This document shows, piece by piece, positions 24,236 to 32,569 of a DNA stretch of 64,000 bases; the stretch's first letter is position 1, and every line of letters begins with the position of its first letter. The stretch is taken from contig NZ_CP109460.1 in the NCBI RefSeq assembly GCF_036227565.1, positions 3,596,001-3,660,000 on the forward strand. Direction: 5' to 3'. Under the pieces are notes generated by a model that searched no databases, was not told the origin of the DNA, and saw nothing but the letters and a program-made list of their open reading frames with translations. The position numbers and the translations under genes were made by a program. Source of the stretch: Streptomyces sp. NBC_01454. Lineage in GTDB: Bacteria > Actinomycetota > Actinomycetes > Streptomycetales > Streptomycetaceae.

Positions 24236-24672
24236 GTCCGAAGGAGCTGTGGGGTCCCGCCGAGTCCGCGGGACCCACGGGGGCGGCGGTCCGCCGGCGC
24301 ACTCTGCGCAGCGCGTCGCTCGCGCTCGGCCTGGGCGTCCCCGCCGCCGGCTATCTCTGGCACACCGATCCGCACCGGCCGGGGCAGTTGCTGCTCCCCT
24401 GCCCGTTCAAATGGGCCACCGGGCTGCTGTGCCCGCTGTGCGGCGGGACGCGGATGGCGTACGACCTGATGCACGGCGAGGTGGTGACGGCCTTCCACGA
24501 CAACGCCGTGCTCCTGACGCTGGGCGCGCCGGTGGCGGCGTACGCCGTCGCACGCTGGCTGATCGCGGGGCTCGGCGGGCGCACGTACCGGCCGCGGGTG
24601 ACCGGCCGCGGCAATGCCGTGGTGCTCGGCATTGCCGCGGTGTGGATGGTCGCCCGCAATCTCGTCGGATAG
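24232..24672 (+). CDS. DUF2752 membrane protein
   Basis: A 146-residue protein with the DUF2752 signature CPFKW..GLLCPLCGGTRMA followed by a short polar helix and HDNAVLL. There are three hydrophobic segments, at ~20-38, ~83-105 and the C-terminus. The two cysteine motifs before a conserved Gly-Gly-Thr-Arg hint at a redox or metal role, but the family function is unknown. The GTG at 24232 overlaps the previous stop. Confidence 0.88.
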   Translation: MSPKELWGPAESAGPTGAAVRRRTLRSASLALGLGVPAAGYLWHTDPHRPGQLLLPCPFKWATGLLCPLCGGTRMAYDLMHGEVVTAFHDNAVLLTLGAPVAAYAVARWLIAGLGGRTYRPRVTGRGNAVVLGIAAVWMVARNLVG

Positions 24673-24726
24673 GGGCGCGGCCGCCGGAGCGGCCGGGGGA
24701 CGGTCCGGCGACCGGACCGTCCGAGG

Positions 24727-25131
24727 TCAGCGGACGGTGACCTTGACCACCGGCGAGACGGTGCTGCCGGCGCCGATGCGGAGCTGGTTGACGCCCTTGA
24801 TGCCGAGCTTGACCCGCACCGAGTAGGCGCCCTTGGAGTTGACCGGCGACTGCGCGGGCAGCGCGACCCACTTGGCGCCCTGCTTCTGCTGGACGGTGAC
24901 CTTGGTGCCGGCCTTGATGCCCTTGGCGGCGCCGGAGATCCGGAACTCCTGCCAGGCGTTGACCGTGGTCGTGCTCGCCTTGGCCGTCAGGCTGGCGGCG
25001 GCCGGCGCGGCGGCCACGACCGAGGCGGGCGTGTGGAGGTCCTGCGGCGCGGCGAAGGCCGCGGCGGAGCCGCCGGCGAGCAGGGAGACGGCGATGACGC
25101 CGACGGCGGTGTAGCGGAGTGCACGGTTCAT
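24727..25131 (-). CDS. Small secreted protein, Ig-like fold likely
   Basis: A 134-residue exported protein. The signal peptide runs to about residue 28 (AFAAP). The mature ~100 residues alternate Thr/Val/Lys strands (AKASTTTVNAWQEFRISG, GAYSVRVKLGIKGVN) in a pattern suggesting a beta-sandwich of the kind found in bacterial Ig-like cell-surface proteins. There are no Cys and no sorting signal. It is convergent with the DUF2752 gene. The function is unknown. Confidence 0.78.
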   Translation of the reverse strand: MNRALRYTAVGVIAVSLLAGGSAAAFAAPQDLHTPASVVAAAPAAASLTAKASTTTVNAWQEFRISGAAKGIKAGTKVTVQQKQGAKWVALPAQSPVNSKGAYSVRVKLGIKGVNQLRIGAGSTVSPVVKVTVR

Positions 25132-25357
25132 CTGAGTTCCTCACTGATGGGGTCGGTACGCCTGCCGGTGGTGGCCATGGGCCGACCGGCTTGCTGAGAC
25201 CTTCTTCACTGAGGAACATGAGCGGCAGCACCGGAAAGTTCCCGCGTACCGCCACAGATCGGCCAACTACGACAGAACTGGCCTGAAGTGAACGTCGTGC
25301 CTCGTCAGAGCTGTGGAGGGTGAGGCCGTCGCACGACGGCGGGGGCCCGGCAGGCGG

Positions 25358-25555
25358 CTAGAGAGCCGCCAGCAGCCAGCAGCCCGTGGCGAGGAACGCC
25401 ACCCCGCACAGCAGCGCCGTCGCGGTGGCGACCGGACGGCTGACTCCGTCGGCGACCGGCACACCGGTCCGCAGGCACACGCCCGTCCATGCCAGCAGTC
25501 CACCGCCGAACAGCGCGAACGCCGCACCGGCGAATGCCTCGGGTCCACTCTCCAT
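25358..25555 (-). CDS. Small two-span membrane protein
   Basis: A 65-residue protein with two hydrophobic segments (AFAGAAFALFGGGLLAWTGV and ATALLCGVAFLATGCWLLAA) joined by a short polar turn. The Met at 25555 begins the hydrophobic region; a longer start at 25585 is possible. I do not recognise the family. The 226 bp before it hold nothing clear. Confidence 0.55.
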   Translation of the reverse strand: MESGPEAFAGAAFALFGGGLLAWTGVCLRTGVPVADGVSRPVATATALLCGVAFLATGCWLLAAL

Positions 25556-25644
25556 GCGGGGAGCGTGGCACGCCGGGGCGGCCACCTGGCGAACGCCGGA
25601 TGAACGGCTTCCGCGTGTCCCGCGCCGCCCCTTCCTCGCCCCGG

Positions 25645-27183
25645 TCAGCCGCTCGCCGCCACCGGCTCCAGAAACCCCTGCTCGACCAGCATCCGGATCG
25701 ATGCCGGGGTGCGGTCGCGCAGCAGGACCGGGTCCTCGCCGACGAGTTGGGCGATGGCGTCCAGAATCCGTCCGGCGGGCAGCGAGCCGTCACACACCCC
25801 GGCGAACCCCGCGCCGACCGTGTCCACCTTCGTCGCCCGCCGCATACCGCGGTTCTGACGCAGCACCACATGCTCCGGGTCCTCCGCCCCGGGCAGCCCG
25901 ACCTGCTCCTGCACCACCCCGTCCGCGAGCCGGAAATGGGCGGCCAGCAGCGCCGCGTCGTCCGTGTCCCGCAGATAGTCCCGGCGGGCGAAGTGTTCCA
26001 CGACCGACTCCCCCAGGGGCTGCTCGACCGGATGCGGCCATTCCTCGACCGTGATCGAGGGGGTCTCCGCCCCGGACTTGCGCAGCGTGATCCAGCCGAA
26101 GCCGACGGCCCTGGTCTTGTGCGCCTCGAACTCGTCGAGCCAGGCGTCGTACCGCGCGGTGTACGTCTCGTCATCGGCGCGGTGGTCCCCCGCGTCCCGC
26201 AGCCACAGCTCGGCGTACTGGGTGATGTCCTGCACCTCGCGCTGCACGATCCAGGCGTCGCAGCCGCGCGGCACCCAGGAGCGCAGCCGGTCCTGCCACT
26301 CCTCGCCCGCCACGTGCTGCCAGTTGGCCAGCAGCTGGCAGTACCCGCCGTCGTTGAGCCGCGCGGCCGACTGCTGGACGAGCGTGCGGCACAGGTCGTC
26401 GCCGCCCATGCCGCCGTCGCGGTACGTCAGCCGGGCCCCCGGCGAGATCACGAACGGGGGGTTGGACACGATCAGGTCGTAGGTCTCCTCCCCGACGGGC
26501 TCGAACAGCGAGCCCTCCCGCAGATCCGCCGGCCGGGCCCCGGAGAGCGCCAGCGTCAGCGCGGCGACCCGCAGCGCCCGGGGGTTGAGGTCGGTGGCGG
26601 TGACCCGCGTCGCGTGCTGCGCGGCGTGCAGTGCCTGGATGCCGGAGCCCGTACCGAGATCGAGGGCCCTGGCGACCGGGCGGCGCACGGTGATGCCGGC
26701 GAGGGTCGTGGAGGCGCCGCCGACGCCGAGCACCAGCTCCGAGCGGTCCGCGTCCCCGGCACCCCGGATGCCGCCGGCGCCGCCGACCGCACACCCCAGA
26801 TCGGAGACGATCCACCAGTCCTGCCCCTCGGGACCGCCGTACGGACGGACGTCCACACTGGCGCGCAGCTCGTCGCCGTCCCGCACCAGCCAGCCGTCGG
26901 CGAGGCAGTCCGCGACCGGCAGTGCGGCCTGTGCCCGCGGCAGCGCCACCGGGCGCTGCAGCAGGAACAGCCGCACCAGAGTCTCCAGCGGACCGTCGCC
27001 GCGCGTCGCCCGCAGCGCGGGGACGGTCTCGCTGCGCGCCAGCGCGGCATAGGCCGGGGCGCCGAGCAGCTCCAGCAGCCCGTCGGCGGTGAAGTCGGCG
27101 GCCAGCAGCGCCTCGCGCAGCCGGGCGGTGCGGGCGGTGCTCTCGGGGTCCTGGGCATCTGCGGTGGGGAGGTGCGTACTCAC
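25645..27183 (-). CDS. Class I SAM methyltransferase, HemK/RsmC-like
   Basis: A 512-residue protein. An N-terminal helical domain (~1-170) precedes a Rossmann methyltransferase domain with motif I LDLGTGSGIQALHAA (~residue 184) and the amide-N-methyltransferase motif SNPPF (~245). The NPPF motif points to methylation of a planar amine or amide, as in release-factor glutamine or rRNA guanine. A ~200-residue C-terminal domain is typical of the actinobacterial branch. The GTG at 27183 is chosen as the first start before STHLPTAD; the ribosome site is weak. The target is not known. Confidence 0.85.
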   Translation of the reverse strand: MSTHLPTADAQDPESTARTARLREALLAADFTADGLLELLGAPAYAALARSETVPALRATRGDGPLETLVRLFLLQRPVALPRAQAALPVADCLADGWLVRDGDELRASVDVRPYGGPEGQDWWIVSDLGCAVGGAGGIRGAGDADRSELVLGVGGASTTLAGITVRRPVARALDLGTGSGIQALHAAQHATRVTATDLNPRALRVAALTLALSGARPADLREGSLFEPVGEETYDLIVSNPPFVISPGARLTYRDGGMGGDDLCRTLVQQSAARLNDGGYCQLLANWQHVAGEEWQDRLRSWVPRGCDAWIVQREVQDITQYAELWLRDAGDHRADDETYTARYDAWLDEFEAHKTRAVGFGWITLRKSGAETPSITVEEWPHPVEQPLGESVVEHFARRDYLRDTDDAALLAAHFRLADGVVQEQVGLPGAEDPEHVVLRQNRGMRRATKVDTVGAGFAGVCDGSLPAGRILDAIAQLVGEDPVLLRDRTPASIRMLVEQGFLEPVAASG

Positions 27184-27331
27184 GCCCCCATTGTCGGCCC
27201 TGCCACCGACAATCGGCGACGGCCCGGCGCCACGTCCCTTCCGGGCGCGTCGCCGGGCCGTCCCGGGCCGTGGCGGGGCCGCGTGCACCGCGGTCCGCCG
27301 CCGCTTCGGCCTTCCCTGCCGTCCCCGGCCG

Positions 27332-27916
27332 CTAGGACTTCTTGGACTGCGTGGGGGCCGGGGAGCCGGACGCGGCCGGGTTCTGACAGCCCTTCTGGTT
27401 GGCCATCGCCGTACCGACGTCGCCGGCCTCGAGGTTCTTGAAGGCGGCCTCGCTCTGCTTGTTGAGCTTGTTGATGCCGTTGGACAGGTCGCGCAGACCG
27501 TCCGCGAACTTGAGCTTGTCCGAGGTGTCCAGTTTGTTGACCTGCTTCTGGAGGTCCGCGTATCCCTTGGACAGCGAGTTGAGCTCCTTGACCGCGTTCT
27601 GCTGGGCCTGCTTGCCCTGATCGGTGGGCGGCGGCCCGGCCTTCTCCAGGGACTTGGCCAGCGAGGCGTACGCCTGGGAAATCTTCTGGAACGCCGCCGA
27701 GTCGGTCTGCTGGACCTTCTTGGAGTCCGTGTTGCCGTTGTCGGCCGTCTGCATGGCGCCGTTGGCGTCCTGGATCTGCTTGAACTGAGCCTGCGCAGGG
27801 TCGCAGAAACTCTTCGCCCAGTCGTTGAGCTTCTTGTTGCTGTCGTCGCTGCAGCCGGTCAGCGCGAGCACCAGTGCCGCACCGCCGGACAGTGCAGCCA
27901 CAAGCTTCTTGTTCAC
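27332..27916 (-). CDS. Small lipoprotein, helical
   Basis: A 194-residue lipoprotein. The signal ends LVLALTGC, so residue ~21 should be lipidated. The rest is Lys/Gln/Leu-rich and alpha-helical (YADLQKQVNKLDTSDKLKFA, NGINKLNKQSEAAFKNLE), suggesting a coiled bundle, followed by a Ser/Pro tail. The GTG at 27916 is preferred because GGAAGGGA is 8 bp upstream; an upstream ATG at 27933 has none. The function is unknown. Confidence 0.85.
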   Translation of the reverse strand: MNKKLVAALSGGAALVLALTGCSDDSNKKLNDWAKSFCDPAQAQFKQIQDANGAMQTADNGNTDSKKVQQTDSAAFQKISQAYASLAKSLEKAGPPPTDQGKQAQQNAVKELNSLSKGYADLQKQVNKLDTSDKLKFADGLRDLSNGINKLNKQSEAAFKNLEAGDVGTAMANQKGCQNPAASGSPAPTQSKKS

Positions 27917-28052
27917 CGGATTGGTCCCTTCCATGGCTCTCGGCCCCGGAACATACACGTCCAAAGGGCCTGGGCATCGGGTCGGCCATCGCGGCCCGTC
28001 CTCATTGCAGCCATTTGCACCAAGCGCCGCAGGGCCACCCGGGCACACGGAA

Positions 28053-28093
28053 GGCGGGTGGCCGGCGTCGGTAAAAAACGCCGTCCACCCGCC
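28053..28093 (-). terminator. Terminator after hppA
   Basis: A two-part hairpin (9 bp outer, 6 bp inner, one mismatch) lies ~40 bp beyond the pyrophosphatase stop. The loop on the plus strand contains a run of A. Confidence 0.6.
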
Positions 28094-28134
28094 CAGTTGA
28101 GCGGTCCGCGCGCCCTTCCGGTGGTCCTTTCCGG

Positions 28135-30540
28135 CTAGGAAGCCACCACCGTCTTGGCCGATTTGGCGATGCCTTCCGGGTCTTCGGAGTTGCCTTCGTC
28201 ACCCACGGCGATTCCGCGCCGCTTGGAGACGTAGACCGCGCCGATGATGACGGCGATCGCCAGCAGCGCGACCACGAGCCGCACGCCGTCGCTCTTGTCC
28301 TGCCCGTAGGAGAACTTCACCACAGCCGGCGCGATCAGCAGCGCCACCAGGTTCATGACCTTCAGCAGCGGGTTGATCGCCGGGCCCGCGGTGTCCTTGA
28401 ACGGGTCACCCACGGTGTCCCCGATGACCGTCGCGGCGTGCGCCTCACTGCCCTTGCCGCCGTGGTGGCCGTCCTCGACGAGCTTCTTGGCGTTGTCCCA
28501 CGCACCACCGGAGTTGGCGAGGAAGACCGCCATCAGCGTGCCGGTGCCGATCGCACCGGCCAGGAACGAGCCGAGCGCGCCGACACCGAGCGCGAAACCG
28601 ACCGCGATGGGGGTGAGCACCGCCAGCAGCCCGGGAGTGGCGAGCTCACGCAACGCGTCCTTGGTGCAAATGTCGACGACCCGTCCGTACTCGGGCGTCT
28701 CGGTGTAGTCCATGATCCCGGGGTGCTCGCGGAACTGCCGGCGCACCTCGTAGACGACCGCTCCCGCCGACCGCGACACCGCGTTGATCGCCAGCCCCGA
28801 GAACAGGAAGACGACCGAGGCGCCGAGGATCAGCCCGACCAGGTTGTTGGGCTGCGAGATGTCCAGGCTCAGGCCCATGCCGGTGGCGGCGGTGCCGACC
28901 TCGTGGACGGCGGTGGCGATCGCGTCCCGGTAGGAGCCGAAGAGCGCGGCCGCGGCCAGTACGGCCGTCGCGATCGCGATGCCCTTGGTGATGGCCTTGG
29001 TGGTGTTGCCGACCGCGTCCAGGTCGGTCAGGACCTGCGCGCCGTCACCGGTGACGTCCCCGGACATCTCCGCGATGCCCTGGGCGTTGTCGGAGACCGG
29101 GCCGAAGGTGTCCATCGCCACGATCACGCCGACGGTGGTCAGCAGGCCGGTGCCGGCCAGCGCCACCGCGAACAGCGCCAGCATGATGGAGGCCCCGCCC
29201 AGCAGGTAGGCCCCGTAGACGGCCAGTCCGATCAGCACCGCCGAGTAGACGGCCGACTCCAGGCCGAGCGAGATGCCGGAGAGCACGACCGTGGCCGGGC
29301 CGGTCAGCGAGGTCTTCCCGATGTCCCGCACGGGACGCCGGCTGGTCTCGGTGAAGTAGCCGGTCAGCTGCTGGATCAGCGCGGCCAGCACGATGCCGAT
29401 GGCGACGGCCACCAGCGCGAGCATCCGCGGGTCGCCGGTCCGGCTCAGGATGTCGGTGTCGGTGACACCGGTCAGGTCCGCGTAACTGGACGGCAGGTAG
29501 GTGAACACCGCGACGGCCACCAGGACCAGCGAGATGCCCGCGGAGACGAAGAACCCGCGGTTGATCGCCGTCATGCCGCTGCGGTCGCGGCGCCGCGGCG
29601 CGACGACGAAGATGCCGACCATCGCGGTGAGCACGCCGATCGCCGGGACCAGCAGCGGGAAGGCGAGCCCGGCGTCACCGAAGGCGGCCATGCCCAGGAT
29701 GAGGGCGGCGACGAGGGTCACCGCGTACGACTCGAAGAGGTCGGCGGCCATACCGGCGCAGTCACCGACGTTGTCGCCCACGTTGTCCGCGATGGTCGCG
29801 GCGTTGCGTGGGTCGTCCTCGGGGATGCCCTGCTCGACCTTGCCGACGAGGTCCGCGCCGACGTCCGCGGCCTTGGTGAAGATGCCGCCGCCGACCCTCA
29901 TGAACATCGCGATCAGCGCGGCGCCGAGACCGAAGCCCTCCAGCACCTTGGGCGCGTCGACCGCGTAGACGAGCACCACGCACGACGCGCCGAGCAGGCC
30001 CAGCCCCACGGTGAACATGCCGACGACGCCACCGGTACGGAATGCGATCTTCATCGCCTTGTGGGAGACGGCCGTAAGATCCTTTTTCCCGTTGTCCCCC
30101 TCACCCGGAGTGGCTTCCCGGGCGGCCGCGGCCACGCGCACATTGCTGCGCACCGCGAGCCACATGCCGATATAGCCGGTGGCCGCCGAGAATCCGGCGC
30201 CGATCAAGAAGAAGGCGCTGCGTCCGGCGCGCTGCGTCCAATTGTCCGCGGGAAGCAGCATGAGCAGGAAGAACACCACGACGGCGAATACGCCGAGGGT
30301 CCGCAACTGGCGCGCCAGGTAGGCATTTGCGCCTTCCTGCACGGCCGCCGCGATCTTCTTCATACTGTCGGTTCCCTCACCGGCCGCGAGCACTTGGCGG
30401 ACCAGTACCGCCGCGACAGCCAGTGCCGCCAGGGCGACCACGGCGATCGCCAGCACGATGCCGCGGTTGCCCGTCGTAAGAGACGGCCCGGCCAGAAAAG
30501 TGGGGGTGTCAAGCAACTGAGGGGTGTAAGGCCCCGCCAT
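28135..30540 (-). CDS. hppA: Membrane proton-pumping pyrophosphatase, K+-independent type
   Basis: An 801-residue H+-PPase with about 16 membrane spans. It hydrolyses pyrophosphate and pumps protons outward. The catalytic loop GGGIFTKAADVGADLVGKVE...DDPRNAATIADNVGDNVGD is intact, as are the later acidic motifs (VSDNAQGIAEMSG, GDTVGDPFKDTAGP). The segment GNTTKAITKG has Lys where K+-dependent enzymes have Ala, which marks the K+-independent class. The ATG at 30540 has a perfect AAGGAGG. It stands alone between hairpins. Pyrophosphate from biosynthesis would be its fuel. Confidence 0.97.
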   Translation of the reverse strand: MAGPYTPQLLDTPTFLAGPSLTTGNRGIVLAIAVVALAALAVAAVLVRQVLAAGEGTDSMKKIAAAVQEGANAYLARQLRTLGVFAVVVFFLLMLLPADNWTQRAGRSAFFLIGAGFSAATGYIGMWLAVRSNVRVAAAAREATPGEGDNGKKDLTAVSHKAMKIAFRTGGVVGMFTVGLGLLGASCVVLVYAVDAPKVLEGFGLGAALIAMFMRVGGGIFTKAADVGADLVGKVEQGIPEDDPRNAATIADNVGDNVGDCAGMAADLFESYAVTLVAALILGMAAFGDAGLAFPLLVPAIGVLTAMVGIFVVAPRRRDRSGMTAINRGFFVSAGISLVLVAVAVFTYLPSSYADLTGVTDTDILSRTGDPRMLALVAVAIGIVLAALIQQLTGYFTETSRRPVRDIGKTSLTGPATVVLSGISLGLESAVYSAVLIGLAVYGAYLLGGASIMLALFAVALAGTGLLTTVGVIVAMDTFGPVSDNAQGIAEMSGDVTGDGAQVLTDLDAVGNTTKAITKGIAIATAVLAAAALFGSYRDAIATAVHEVGTAATGMGLSLDISQPNNLVGLILGASVVFLFSGLAINAVSRSAGAVVYEVRRQFREHPGIMDYTETPEYGRVVDICTKDALRELATPGLLAVLTPIAVGFALGVGALGSFLAGAIGTGTLMAVFLANSGGAWDNAKKLVEDGHHGGKGSEAHAATVIGDTVGDPFKDTAGPAINPLLKVMNLVALLIAPAVVKFSYGQDKSDGVRLVVALLAIAVIIGAVYVSKRRGIAVGDEGNSEDPEGIAKSAKTVVAS

Positions 30541-31546
30541 TCGTCCTCCTTGACGTTTGGCACATGGGCGCGCGGAAGCACGCTCAGGCGTCCTGAGCAA
30601 GATGTGGACGGATTGTAGGGAGCCACGGTTGATCAAAACAGTGCGCGTCAAAGGGAATTCGCCGGTAGCGGCGAAGATCAAAAGGTCGACGCCGCTCAGA
30701 ATTCGCCCGGACGAAGGAATGCGGTGAATTCACTGACCGCCGCCCGATGATCTCTCTGTCGTACTGATCATTCATGCCCTGTGTACTGATCGCCGCTGCT
30801 CAAGGATGCCGCCCGGGAACCCGGGCCGAGGGAGGCCGGCGTGACACCGGAGAGAATTGATCCGCCCGTCTACGGCTGAACGGGTGGCCCACCCACGCGC
30901 CCACCGCCTCCCGGCAGCCGGTGAAGGAACATCAGATCAAGTCCGGATCGCATCGCATGAGGACGGCGTGACGCCTGGCGAGGGGGCGGGCCCAGGAGGG
31001 TGGTGGGCTCATGAGGGTGGTGGGCCCAGGAGGGTGGTGGGCCCAGGAGGGTGGTGGGCCCAGGAGGGTGGTGGGCTCATGACCGCGGGCTGCCCTCGGG
31101 AGGGTGAGCGGGCTCATGACGGCGGGGCGTGCGGCCCGCAGGGCGACGGCCGGGCCCTGTGGCCGGGGAGAGAACCTGGGCCGCGGCAAGGGGCGAGGGC
31201 CGGGGCCGGGGCCGGGGCTCAGAGCGTGTCGGGGCTGCATGGGGGCTCGTACCGCGGTCGGGACGGGGCCAGTCGCCCGTGGTGCGCGGGGGCCCGCTCG
31301 TGGGACGGCAGGAGGCACCTGACGAGGCACTTGGGCCGCGGCGTGCGGAGTACGGGCACGGGCACGGGCACGGGCACGATCAGTCAGCCCGGCCCGGGGC
31401 GCAGAAGTGGGTGGCAGCCGTGACGGCCTCTGCTGCGCGCTCGCGGGCTCGGGAAGAAGGCGGCCCGCCGGACGGCTCTGAAGGCCGTCCGCAGCGCTCC
31501 AGGCGACTCCGGCGCTGCGGGCCGGTGCGGGTCCGCCACGGCGGTG
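30541..31546. repeat. 1-kb gene-poor region with 17-bp tandem repeats
   Basis: This stretch between hppA and the anti-sigma gene shows no believable gene. The first ~250 bp, less GC-rich, should hold the hppA promoter. At 30988-31072 there are five 17-bp units (GGGCCCAGGAGGGTGGT, the second with CTCAT in place of CCCAG), plus a partial sixth. Further on are short GGCCGG runs (~31200) and a GGGCAC run (~31352-31378). The open frames through the repeats give only Gly/Trp-rich nonsense. Confidence 0.75.
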
Positions 31547-31987
31547 CTAGCCGCCCTGCGGCAGGACCGCTGTCGTCGTGGGCCAGGTCATGCGGATCAT
31601 TCCGCCTTCCTTGCCGGCGGTGACCTCGACGTCGTCGACCAGCCCGCTGATGACCGCGAGGCCCATCTCGTCCTCGCCCTCGGCGTCGCTCTCCGCGGCA
31701 CCCTGAGCCCCACCGGTTTCGTGCGCGCCGGAGTCGCCGTTCACTCCGTCGCCCACCTCGATCGAGAACTTCTTCTCGTCCTCGATCAGCAGGACCCGCA
31801 CCGGCGAGTTGATGTCGTGGCTCTCGTGCAGCCCCACGGCGCGGCTGCACGCCTCGCCGACGGCGAGCCGCACCTCGTCCAGCACGGCCTCGTCCACCCC
31901 GGCGCGCCGTGCCACGGCAGCCGCGACCAGACGCGCGGTGCGGACATGCTCGGGAAGGGCGCTGAATCGAAGTTCGACGGTGGCCAT
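31547..31987 (-). CDS. RsbW-like anti-sigma factor, partner of BldG
   Basis: A 146-residue HATPase-fold protein equivalent to the S. coelicolor gene next to bldG (SCO3548 by recall), whose product binds BldG. The N-box helix reads EVRLAVGEACSRAV: the Glu is present but the usual Mg-binding Asn is replaced by Arg. The middle carries an acidic, Gly-rich insertion (ESDAEGEDE). The C-terminal GLAVISGLVDDVEV block is normal. The missing Asn suggests weak or no kinase activity, so another kinase may phosphorylate BldG; that part is inference. It lies 111 bp downstream of bldG on the same strand. Confidence 0.88.
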   Translation of the reverse strand: MATVELRFSALPEHVRTARLVAAAVARRAGVDEAVLDEVRLAVGEACSRAVGLHESHDINSPVRVLLIEDEKKFSIEVGDGVNGDSGAHETGGAQGAAESDAEGEDEMGLAVISGLVDDVEVTAGKEGGMIRMTWPTTTAVLPQGG

Positions 31988-32098
31988 GCCATCCCCCTCG
32001 TTATGCGGGCGTGCGACGCAGGGGGCCGGACACGACGTCCGGTACCCCCCACTGCTTCCTCCCCCCGCGCCTGAGGGCGCGGGGGTCCGGTGAAACCG

Positions 32099-32440
32099 TC
32101 AGTCGGTAGCGGAGACGGCTTCCTCGACCGAGGTGTGAATCGGGAACACCTTGGTCAGACCGGTGATACGGAAGATCTTGAGAATGCGCTCCTGGTTGCA
32201 GACCAGGCGCAGCGAGCCCTCATGGGCACGCACCCGCTTGAGTCCGCCGACCAGCACGCCGAGCCCAGTGGAGTCCAGGAAGTCGACACGTTCCATGTCC
32301 ACCACGAGGTGGTAGCTTCCGTCGTTCACAAGCTCGACCAGCTGCTCACGCAGCTTGGGCGCGGTGTATACATCAATCTCGCCACCGACCTCGACGACCG
32401 TACGGTCGCCAACGGTCCGGGTCGACAGGGACAGGTCCAC
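32099..32440 (-). CDS. bldG: Anti-sigma factor antagonist BldG
   Basis: A 113-residue STAS-domain protein nearly identical in layout to Streptomyces BldG, a switch needed for aerial growth and antibiotic production. The phosphorylated Ser is in [18 protein letters not shown] (Ser57). Unphosphorylated BldG is expected to bind anti-sigma factors and free their sigma partner. It is divergent from the helicase gene, with only ~80 bp between the two coding starts, and is followed by its anti-sigma partner. Confidence 0.96.
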   Translation of the reverse strand: MDLSLSTRTVGDRTVVEVGGEIDVYTAPKLREQLVELVNDGSYHLVVDMERVDFLDSTGLGVLVGGLKRVRAHEGSLRLVCNQERILKIFRITGLTKVFPIHTSVEEAVSATD

Positions 32441-32569
32441 GGATCCTCCAGCACCTTGCTATCGAGCGGTCGCCCCCCTGGGGCCTCCCCACCGACGGTA
32501 GGGGCGGATCTGGCAGCCGCGATGGCATTCAATCACTTACCGGCAGGCGTGCACGACGCCCTTTGAGCA

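Noticed and set aside
28438..30618. 726-codon open frame on + across the H+-pyrophosphatase gene
   Set aside because: Asp/Arg/Gly-rich antisense shadow of hppA.
30811..30826. GCCCGGG-AA-CCCGGGC hairpin upstream of hppA as terminator
   Set aside because: A two-base loop is sterically poor and no transcript is expected to end there; probably chance in GC-rich DNA.
30988..31082. Possible CRISPR array
   Set aside because: The units are directly adjacent without unique spacers and no cas genes are near; it is a simple tandem repeat.
30857..31423. Gly/Trp-rich open frame over the 17-bp repeats
   Set aside because: The product is only the repeat translated (GGWWA-type) without a ribosome site; not a believable protein.
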